Shown: piece by piece, positions 49,477 to 58,559 of the stretch | Layout: every line of letters starts with the position of its first letter | Numbering within the stretch: position 1 is the stretch's first letter | Origin: Trematomus loennbergii | Lineage: Eukaryota; Chordata; Actinopteri; Perciformes; Nototheniidae | Length of the DNA: 64,000 nucleotides | Assembly: GCA_012861695.1 (NCBI GenBank) | Contig: JAAOOA010000150.1 | Location: forward strand, 240,001-304,000 | Direction of reading: 5' to 3' | Made by a program: the position numbers and the translations under genes | Notes under the pieces: generated by a model | Databases searched by the model: none | What the model saw: the letters and a program-made list of their open reading frames with translations, nothing else | Told to the model about the DNA's origin: nothing

Positions 49477-49550
49477 CTCCCCGTCGGGAATTGAACCCCG
49501 GTCTTCACCCGAGTGACAGGCGGGGATACTGATCACTATACTAACAAGGA
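49477..49550 (-). tRNA. tRNA-Asp (GTC), degenerate
   Basis: On the minus strand the sequence begins TCCTTGTTAGTATAGTGATC, has the anticodon loop CTGTCAC and ends in CGACGGGGAG, the pattern of vertebrate tRNA-Asp(GTC). Compared with canonical copies, the variable region has extra bases, one C is missing from the T-stem, and one anticodon-stem pair is disrupted. It is probably a pseudogene. A truncated piece recurs at 50,721-50,738. Confidence 0.6.
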
Positions 49551-49813
49551 GATGTCAAGTCTCCTGACTTCGCCCACGTAATTCGAGTCCTTGCCAATGC
49601 ACATCTTGTAAATGAAAACAAATTGCTCTTTCAGCCAGATTCTTTGATTCCCCTTTGAAGGCTTCTTGCTCTATGCTCCGGACGATTACTTTTCTTGCCT
49701 GCGTGAGCTCATCTGCGTTTGACGTATCGACATTTAGACCTTTAGAACAGGTCTTGGCTTGACCCCTTTATGCTGGACTCCGCCATTGTCACCCAACGGA
49801 TTGTTTCTTTTGG

Positions 49814-49886
49814 GCCTCGTTGGCGCAGTAGGCAGCGCGTCAGTCTCATAATCTGAAGGTCGTGAGTTCGAGCCTCACACGGGGCA
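49814..49886 (+). tRNA. Elongator tRNA-Met (CAT)
   Basis: It starts GCCTCGTTGGCGCAGTAGGC, has the anticodon loop CTCATAA, the T-arm GTGAGTTCGAGCCTCAC with full pairing, and the acceptor 3' strand ACGGGGC with discriminator A. All four stems pair, and boxes A and B of the internal Pol III promoter are present. It looks intact and transcribable. Confidence 0.93.
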
Positions 49887-50107
49887 TATGTTTTGTAGTG
49901 TATTCGTTTGGTTCTTGCTGGTGATCTGACGGGTAACGTGCATGATTCAACGCCATCCATTTCAGTATTAAATGGCAAGGAAATCCTGTGAATTTCTCTT
50001 CCGATCTTGAATGCAAAATCTTTTCGCACATAAACAACAGCCTTCCTCAAGTGTGGCAGGTAAGTATTTCATCAAGACATTGGCAGGAATAAAGGCCCTA
50101 TCCAAAA

Positions 50108-50140
50108 ATTGCGCTTGCCTCGCCCGGGAATCGAACTCCC
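50108..50140 (-). pseudogene. tRNA T-arm fragment
   Basis: The minus strand carries CGGGAGTTCGATTCCCGGGC followed by GAGGCA, which looks like a T-arm and acceptor 3' strand. The sequence further 5' is A-rich and does not form an anticodon arm, so the isotype cannot be told. Confidence 0.35.
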
Positions 50141-50180
50141 GTCTTTTTATTTTCCGAGTGGTAAGAAGTCCTCAATGTAA

Positions 50181-50251
50181 GCATTGGTGGTTCAGTGGTA
50201 GAATTCTCGCCTGCCACGCGTGAGGCCCGGTTTCGATTCCCGGCCAATGCA
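50181..50251 (+). tRNA. tRNA-Gly (GCC)
   Basis: It starts GCATTGGTGGTTCAGTGGTA, has the anticodon loop CTGCCAC and ends CCAATGCA, with a perfect 7-bp acceptor stem. One mismatch in the anticodon stem (CGTGAGG instead of CGGGAGG) and one in the T-stem hint at mild decay. Anticodon assignment is firm; activity is uncertain. Confidence 0.85.
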
Positions 50252-51268
50252 CTTCCTTTAAGTTCTAATGAGTAGCCCAAATTCACATAGTTCCTATGAG
50301 AGAAACTGGAAAGTACTACCTTGGAATCTGAAGCTCCATGGGATCGAACAAGCTGTTGATTGTTGATAGACTGTCAGAAATAAGGGCCCTTGGATTTCAT
50401 CAGGGCAATATGGATGGAAAGAGGACAAATCTACTCATGTGCTCCATGGACAGCCAGAACCAGGAAACTATGGCAAGCCTTAATGGACACCAACATTTAA
50501 TTTGACATTTTGTCATCAGAAGAGAATGGGGAGAGTCCGTCGTCCACTTATAAGTTCCTAGATGACGTGCTTTGCGTTTGCGCCTGTTCCTCCTGGTCTC
50601 GACAGACAGTCTTTACAGTTGTCCAAAATATATTCTCCAGCATAGGTGGTTCAGGGGCATTCTTTTTCTGAATGTCTGTACTGCATGGCTGTTAACCACA
50701 ACAACCAAAAAGTGTGTTCACTCCCCGTCGGGAATTAACGCTAACTACCATGTAAGATTACCATTAACTCCCGTATTATTTTCCAATAAACCGGGGTTAG
50801 ATATACTAACCCATCACTGTTACAAAACACAGCGTGGGGACAAGTTAACAGCAGTTTACTTTTGGATAAAAAAGTATTATGTATATTCAGCTGTGCCGTT
50901 GCCCAGACGGGGTTAAATATACATAATAGATGCACACACACACACACACTGCTAAACACCAGAACTGTTGAAACCACATCCATAACATTCATCTACTACT
51001 TAGTAATTATACTATTTTCTTTTTGTATTTACTTTTTAATATTTACTTGCACTATATTTTCCTGTTTATCTGTATTATTGTGTTGCTCTGTAGGAGAAGC
51101 CTGTGACCTAAGATTTTATAGGACACTTCACACTAAAGTGTACCTGGGTCACATGACTGGGGGGGAGGCCTGGAACAAAGGCAGCTGAGGTGTGAATTCA
51201 GCCTTGGCTGAGCTCCCTTTGTTAGTTAAAAGGGTTTGACCCATGGGGGAGAGGTAATGGAAGTGTAA

Positions 51269-52026
51269 TGGCGCGTTTCCACTACAGCCCGCAGCCCGGT
51301 TTAAGAGGGCTGTGACGTCAGCGGCCCGTCTTTGGTTGCGTTTCCACTTGGCCTAGTATCGGCCGGCGGGTCCTAATTCACAGTTTTTCTGGCCTCATAA
51401 AATCGTGGGGCCAGGGCCAGAAACACGAGGCTGAGTCGGGCTGAGTATGCTAAACTAGAGAGAGCGTCGCTGGCAAGGGGGCAACAACTACAACAAGATG
51501 GACATATTGACCGTGATTTAATTGTAATACACGTTTCAAAATGATGCCGAAGTAACAACATACTGATACCGGTTAGTAAAAACCATGAATTAATGCTTTG
51601 GCAAGTCTGCAGACAGACGGCAGGGGAAAAACCTTTTAAAATGCTTGTTTTCTAAATGGAGATTGGCTAAGCTAACGCAGTATATGCCCCGACCGTCCAC
51701 ACTCACAACAACGGCCTATACAGACATAAATAAAGCAGCGACTGTATTCACCATGACACAGGCAGTCTGTGGTTTGTACTTGTTTAACTTTGTCTAGTTT
51801 CTGAACATATATGAGGAGCTGTGAGCTCTGAGTGCTAACAGCTAACGGCTGTGTTGTTTTCTGGGGTCCTCTGAAGATCACGTCACGGCTCCGCCTACAC
51901 TGTGTTACTATAGATACTGCCCCAGTTCCCAAACTGTAATGGAAATGCGCCATAAAGTGAGCCAGTCCTAACGAGGCCCAGCCATACCGAGCGGGCCGAG
52001 CGAGGCCGTGTAATGGAAACGCGCCA
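51269..52026. mobile_element. Complete family-3 MITE with TAA duplication and empty site in arm 1
   Basis: The ends are TGGCGCGTTTCCACTAC and GTAATGGAAACGCGCCA, flanked by TAA (51,266-51,268 and 52,027-52,029). Arm 1 (around 44,335-44,350, minus strand) has GAAGTGTAAATAGTTTG without the element. A truncated inverted copy is at 6,970-7,590. Confidence 0.9.
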
Positions 52027-55000
52027 TAAATAGTTTCAACAAACACACAGCTCCAGACATACAGGAACAAAGATCAACAATATCTGATCCAAAGTAAAAT
52101 AGCACTACATATATCATAGCACAATGTGCAGACAGTTAAAGTCTGCTCTCTATTAGACCCCACCACATCATTAACTCACTGATATATATTTTCTTTTGAC
52201 AGATAAAACCCAAAAAAACACATTTTTCCCTGGGAGGATGACTGTCACATTCCGCAAGGGTCCACTGGGATATCTGCGGCAGGATCCCACAGATGCAGCC
52301 AGACTTCTCAAAGACAACCCGTCTCTACAGGACCAGCATGCACCCGTGAAGGAGGCAGTGGTCAAGCAAAATGCGCTCACCGTGGTCCGTATGAGAGGAG
52401 GGGATGCTTCTGATAGAACGGAGGTGGCTGGAGACTACATCCTGCAGTTTGGGAAATATAAGGGCAAGTCCTTCCGCTGGCTCCTTCAAAATGACATTGG
52501 GTATACATGTACCTGATCACGAACCAGCAGAAGGAGGAGGCTGCAAGATTGTTCATGGCAGAGGGGAACAGCAAGGACAGCCTTCTGTCTTTTCTGAGCT
52601 ATGCCCTCAGCTTTGGGGAGATCCAGTCACTTCTGGACTATGAGGCTAAGAAGACAGTTGTTGTTGCAGCAGCAGTGTCAGAGGATGAGCAGCTGGTGGG
52701 CTTTGGCACTCGCGCCAAAAACACCTGGAGAACATTTGGGACAGCAGGAATGAGGCTATGCCGCCTTCATAGTGAAGAAGAAATGTGCTGCAGGTACAAG
52801 GATGCATAGGCTGCAACAGTACCTGCAGAAGAAGCTGCACCCCCCCTCTGGCTCCACCACGACACATGCCTCACTTGCTCCCGCTGAGGGCATGGGTGAG
52901 TCTGGTTTGTTGTTAGCTTTGTCAGAAATATGCTGTTGGTTAAGTATTGTTTATTAAAACATAGGGAATTTCCATTATGTCAGTCGTGATTGTATCCACA
53001 TTAATTACAGTAAAGACGTTTTGAAGGATTTTCTAAGTCTTGTCTGTTTGCATATAGGGATGGATCAAGATGAAGAGCTGGAGCAAGCAATGATGAGTAT
53101 CTCTCCTTCCAAACATGTGCAGAGCTGTGAGTGAACATGTTGTCTCTGCTTGGTTTGCCTGAAGATTTAAAATCATTTATAGTTCAGCCTGTTCGCTATT
53201 ACTCGTTTTTGTTTTTTTACAGCTCAATATATGTATATACATCACTCTTTCTGTTTGTTTTTTGCAGCGTCTGCACCATCATCATCAGAAAGCCCACAAC
53301 AAGCTCCAAAAGAAGAAAAGGTTGATTTTTCTGAAAATTCCTGATGAACTCTGGGACCATGAATTCTTTTCCCAAAATGACTTTCCGTCACATGTTGGCC
53401 ATGTTCTGGTCTTTGTCTTTGCTCTTCTACATGTTGTCCTAGTGACTATGAATTGAAACCAGTCATGTGAGGTAAGTTACTGCTTTTTTTCTTATTTGGA
53501 TTGAATGAAAAGTACACATTTAAACTGCTGTGGTCACTAACACTTGAACACATGTGTTTGCAGTGTACCAAGTTATTTCACCTGCTCAGACTGAGTTGTA
53601 ATGACTGAATGCTGAATATGAATCCAAACAAAAATAATGCATGTGTATGAATGAAATGTATTCTCTAAACATTAATATGATAAACAGTGTGTTTCACTTT
53701 ATGAGATCAGCAGGTGAAGTAAAGATGGGTGATGTTTGGTCTTACTAACATAATTACTAATTTCTATATTGCCATAATATGAATACACTGACACACTTTT
53801 CTGTTTTAGTACCATCTGCTACCCTCTCCACACAAAGTCAACTGAAGGCTTCACTAGTAGATGGTAATGCATTATATTACTGTTTATACATTTAAACCCT
53901 GAATCACATTCACTGTGCATCTGTCCAACATGTTGATGAATCTTTTGGCCATCCCTCCATGCAGCCCTGCTCTTCCTGTGAAGAGACTTGTACCCCTTCC
54001 AAAGGAGCTGATGTTTCTGATGCCGCAACCATCCGCCCCGACACCAACAGAGACCAACATCACTGTTCCAGGTGTGTGTGTATATGTTTGACTCTTTGCA
54101 CCTTGTACAGTTTGCTGACTACAGTGAAGATGCTAAGTGTCATACAACATTATTTCTTTATTTTACTGTTGATAAAATGACATGTTTTAATATTTCTATA
54201 GTGGCTCCTGAGATTTCTGCAGAGCCCTGTCAACCGACACTGCATCCACCAGCTGCACCAACACAAAGTGAGTAATAATAACAATAACAATACATCACAT
54301 TTTTGAGGCACCTTCAAGTGTTTGAATGTTTCTCATTTGGATGTGTACTTGCTAGAAATCATTTTTCACAAAACACACACACCACACAATATCGTAATTA
54401 TTTGCCATGTGTTTTTATTTATTGTCTGCCTAGGTCAGCCATTACCCAGGCCATCAACGGTCCCCAGCTGTCCTCCTCCTCCTCCTCCTCCTCCTCCTCC
54501 TCCTCCTCAGCTTCCTGCCTACAACCAGGATGTCAGTCAGTGGAACTGTTCGCCGCAGCAGAGGATCTGGATGAAGATGGAGCTGGAATCCATGGGGCTC
54601 TGGCCAGGCTCCGTTCCTGTACCAAACCCTCTAAAGATGGTGTCATTAGGCGCGTTCACACCAAGTACTTTTCCCACAGTAGTTCCTGAGAACTTTAGTT
54701 CATGAGAGTTCTTTTAGTTCTGACGAACTAAAGCAGATCGCGTTCACACCAAAATGAGTTCCTGGGGGTGGATTAGGCAAATGAGCCGCTGACGTCACTT
54801 CTTCTTCTTCTGCTTAGCTTTTCCTGGCAGGCCGCAAACAACTTCACGGCGAGTACAGTAGGTGGCGGTATGCACCTTAAAGTTGCAATCCGCCAAAAAA
54901 CCGAGAGAAGAAGAAAAAAAACTTCCGCTTCCGCTGTATGCTTGTGTTTACCTTCCGACCTCAGTCAGACACGCTATGGAGTTGACTGAAGTTGTGGTTT

Positions 55001-55095
55001 TGGTGCCGAGTTATTTAAGCCAATAACTCAGCCACAAATACAGATCGCGGTTAAGAAGCCTTAACAAAAGGACTGGACGGCGACAAGCACACGCT

Positions 55096-55421
55096 ATGGA
55101 CATGTTTCGTCAGCTGAGGATGATGACCGTTATCACGCCCAAAGAACAAATGGTACGTTCAGTAAATCACATTAATACTATCTAATGTAGGATTTATGGA
55201 GTTATGTCGGGCTAATTTGTGTCTTTGTATGTGTTCCAGATATGCGGTGCTTGAAGCGAAACGACTGCAACATGGACAATATCAAAATCCAGATGGCAGC
55301 ATGTTGCGTATTGCATAACCTGTGTGAGCGTCGTGGTGATGAGTACAGGGAGGAATGGACTGCCTTACCGGCGACCCAGCTTGATGACAACCATTCATAT
55401 TTTTTTGTTTATTACAAATGA
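55096..55421 (+). pseudogene. Harbinger transposase remnant (C-terminal end)
   Basis: A short piece at 55,096-55,152 is followed by 55,240-55,421. The second encodes RCLKRNDCNMDNIKIQMAAC, then VLHNLCERRGDEYREEW and a stop, the C-terminal signature of DDE_Tnp_4/Harbinger transposases. The phases of the two pieces do not match, and the N-terminal and catalytic parts are absent, so it is inactive. Confidence 0.8.
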
Positions 55422-56235
55422 AAGTAAAATATACACAAGTGTCTTGATTAAATGATTGTAGAATAAGGATTTTGGACGTGTGCCCTGCAGCCATGAATTG
55501 CATTAAAAGCAGCAAGAAACTTTGAATTGATTTCATTTTATACACATTTATATCTGAGTAGGCAATATCAATATAATCAATTACTGTAGTACATGTCATT
55601 CATTTATTTGTGATATAAAGTCTGCCTAGGTGGTGCATATTCTGGAAAATCAATTGAGAAACAAAAAGAACAATCTCAAATTGTTTAAATGACTTCTGAT
55701 TTGTCTGACCATAGGAAAGAGTTAGATAAGAAATAATACCACTAACATGTCTGTAGTATTGCACAGTAAATAGGCTCAGCAGTTAACACCTTTATTATAT
55801 ATCCTCCTATGTTCCCTTACTATAATTAATTAAAATATTGAATTCACAACACTGTTAATTACAAACTTAACCATTTATCTTTCTATAAATAGTGTTTGTG
55901 TTGATGGACGCCATTTTGAAATACAATTGAATGATCTTTTTCAAAGACACATATATGGGGTGGGACACAATAAATAAAGCTTCGCCAGTTTCATGGTGTC
56001 ATGATGGTATCAGAATAATCACTTACATGTGATGTATAGGATGCTACACAGGTCACCATAAAGATAAAGTGTCAGGAGAAATAAGCAAGATACATTTTCT
56101 GTTTAATCGCAATGTAGGTTCTCTTTTATTTATCAGCAGCAGATCAATAAGTGTCAGTAGTATCAAAACAATATAATAACAGTGGCATATATATATATAA
56201 TCACAATAATACAAAATGAACTCTCCCAGGTGTAG

Positions 56236-56360
56236 GCAATTTGGGGTGAAGTGTCTTGCCCAGGCACACAACGACATCCTGACTGCAGTGGGGTTTGAAC
56301 CTGTGCTCCCCTGATCCGAACACCAACGCACCAGACCACTGCACCACACGCCTCCCAACA
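56236..56360 (-). mobile_element. tRNA-derived SINE
   Basis: On the minus strand, GTGTGGTGCAGTGGTCTGG (box A) is followed by AGGTTCAAACCCCACTGC (box B), then a tRNA-unrelated part with CTGGGCAAGACACTTCACCC. It is nested in the Harbinger element. Confidence 0.75.
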
Positions 56361-56439
56361 AGTCATTGTACAGTTTATCAACGACGACAATTTTTTCTTA
56401 ATTTTTGTATTGAAGGCCTGTTGGATTTAATCAGCTCGC

Positions 56440-56632
56440 TTAGCACTGCCAGAAGCCCAGCCTGAAAGGTATTTTGTTCCTCCACCTCGATTCCTGGGCC
56501 TTGTGTGAATGCAGCAGCCGTTCCTCGTGCATCTCCTTGGCACGCAGGTCCTCATTCTCCTTGCTGACCATGGCACGGCAGTCCATCGCCATGATGGTGT
56601 CAAGGAAGCTGTCATCGCGTGCCCACTTTCCT
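56440..56632 (-). pseudogene. Harbinger second-ORF (Myb-like protein) remnant
   Basis: This is a terminal exon after acceptor CCTTAG. It encodes ARDDSFLDTIMAMDCRAMV then a Glu/Arg-rich helix (KENEDLRAKEMHEERL) and a TAA stop. Two further minus-strand pieces at about 57,411-57,250 (VDSSTPCARSILTAAAILQQ) and 58,145-57,981 (ERWSDEDEDVSALLAI) look like its upstream exons. The WSDEDEDVSALL segment resembles the start of the Myb/SANT domain. Frames are broken. Confidence 0.5.
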
Positions 56633-56926
56633 AAGGTGAAATAAGCAAGATACAAGATCAGTTTAATCGCAACAACGACACAACATTGTGTCATGTCAAC
56701 GTTGTCATGTTGCCGTTGTTCAGCATGGAAACATTCATTAGCTAACAATGACATTATTGTTCTATTAATATAAAGGGAGGTCAGGTACTCTTTAAAACAG
56801 CTGGTAGTTATGGGTACTTTTTACTTAAGTACCGGTACATTTCAAAGCCCTCTTTACTTTTACTTAAGAAGTTTTACCAGAGTATTTCAAACACGAGTAT
56901 CTGTACTTCTACTTGAGTAAAGGATG

Positions 56927-57115
56927 GAGGTGTGTGGCGCAGTGGATAAGTGCATTGGTGTTCGGATCAGGGGAGCACAGGTTCAAACCCCACTGCAGTC
57001 AGCATGTCGTTGTGTCCCTGAGACACTTCACCCCAAAGTGCTCCTGTGGGGATTGCCCACAGTATTGAGTATGTAAGCTTTGGATAAAAGCGTCTAACAA
57101 GTGACATGTAATGAT
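56927..57115 (+). mobile_element. tRNA-derived SINE, fuller copy
   Basis: It has box A TGGCGCAGTGGATAAGTGC and box B GGTTCAAACCCC, the shared body CTGAGACACTTCACCCC, and a tail with TTTGGATAAAAGCGTCTAAC, a common tail of fish SINE/LINE pairs. It is also nested in the Harbinger element. Confidence 0.8.
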
Positions 57116-58559
57116 TCAAAAAGCTTTTGAATATTGAATAACAAACCAATGTGGTTTACTTGTTATCCACAGTTTAGCTGCTAAATGTTTTTTAGCAATG
57201 CTTTTCTTTGTGCTCCACATATCTAAATGTATAAAGTGTGTTTTCACCTCCGTTCCCTCCTGTTTGCTGCAGTATGGCAGCAGCGGTCAGGATGGACCGG
57301 GCACAGGGTGTGGAGCTGTCTACTCTCAGCGGGGGGGAACTGAACGTGGAAACTGTGTTTCTCTGAGGGATCCTCCATGTAGTCTGAGAAGCCTTCTGAC
57401 GAAACAAGGTCAAACTATTTAGGATAATACAAGGACAATGTTTATGCAGTAAATAGAATTTCAATTACATTTCTACTTAAATGTGCAAAAATATTAGAAC
57501 ATCAGTCTTTGTGGCATGCAGGTAATCAACTGTTTAAGCTTTTACCATTAAAATGTAGAATGAATGTTGCAAATTACTTGAAATTACTTCAACTACAATC
57601 TATTGTTTACCTCTATGCATTAGCCACAGAGGTAGCATTATGTCCAGCTAGCATGCTAATTGCTAACGTTATATTCTCGTTTTTATCCCGGAGGGGAAAA
57701 CTAGTTTCTAATCCTGAGAGAAACACCTCGCCTGAAACACACGATTAGTGCCATGAGTTAGTGAAGCAAATTACAGAACATTGCACACTTATTCACAAGT
57801 CAAAACGTGTTCATAGCAGGCATGGTTGAGAATAGCTAGCTAGCTAGATGTTATTAGCCAGCTTGGACCTAACGTTATCAAGTTCTACCATGGCTAGCTC
57901 GATCTACTGAGCAAATAAAAGTACATCTAAGACCAGTATTGTGCAGATTAAAACAGTGCAGTGCATGTATTTTATTTTACCTTGGTAGTCGTCCCGACAT
58001 GACTTTGCCAGGTCTGCTAACTTTGCAGAGCTACAGAAACTGCATTCAGTAGAAGCTTCGGAATGTGGCGCTTCGCGTCCTCCGAGTCAATCGCCAGAAG
58101 CGCAGACACATCCTCATCCTCATCACTCCACCGCTCCAATTGATTTATTTAGTGTTGCTATAATAACTGCTTTCACAAAAGGAATCTCTTCGTGTGTGCT
58201 GCGAAGCGAGGAAATACAATGGCGGCTTACAACAAAAAATTCAGAGTCAAACGGGCGTGGTTTGCATTCCACACAGCCAATCAGACGTAGGAACTACTTT
58301 CTCCCACGATAGACCCTGCTCTCTAGCAGGGACTGAAAAGCGAGTCTCGCGAACTAAGTTGAGCTAAAGTAGTTCCTGGGGCTTTTTGGTGTGAACGCAA
58401 ATATATCGTAGTTCTGATGAACTATTGTGGGAAAAGTACACCAAAGTACTCCGGTGTGAACGCACCAATTGTGGCGTGGCCCTCCCAGCCAGAGCTGATT
58501 GACAGGGTTGATGATTTTCCCTGCGCCAAAGTATTTTCAGCTCCATCCCTTTTTCATCC

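Larger units (their letters stand above)
48968..50738. repeat. Broken tandem duplication of a tRNA-bearing segment
   Basis: The 48,968-49,495 region recurs at 50,222-50,738, a spacing of about 1.25 kb, with only a few differences and small indels. The first unit starts inside tRNA-Gly and the second stops inside tRNA-Asp. Between them lie tRNA-Asp, tRNA-Met and a tRNA fragment. Confidence 0.85.
54648..58467. mobile_element. PIF/Harbinger element inserted in a coding exon
   Basis: The ends are AGGCGCGTTCACACC and GGTGTGAACGCACCA, with target duplication ATT (54,645-54,647 and 58,468-58,470). Removing it restores the exon sequence GTGTCATTGTGGCG seen in arm 1. The 3.8-kb interior has a transposase remnant, a Myb/SANT-like second ORF remnant on the other strand, and two SINEs. 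It is internally deleted and decayed. Confidence 0.92.
52238..58555 (+). pseudogene. Arm-2 copy of the transposon-like gene, broken
   Basis: The first exon block starts MTVTFRKGPLGYLRQD and contains FGKYKGKSFRWLLQND, similar to the C-terminal domain of exodeoxyribonuclease X-like proteins. It needs frame changes near 52,507 and 52,755 to read through to the donor at 52,895. Further exons: 53058-53126, 53268 to about 53321, 53810-53863, 53965-54071, 54202-54267, then 54434-54647, which is interrupted by a Harbinger element and resumes at 58,468. The gene ends abruptly near 58,560. A CCT run encodes about twelve prolines where arm 1 has three. It carries the N-terminal module that arm 1 has lost, so together the two arms outline the ancestral gene order. 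Confidence 0.7.
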
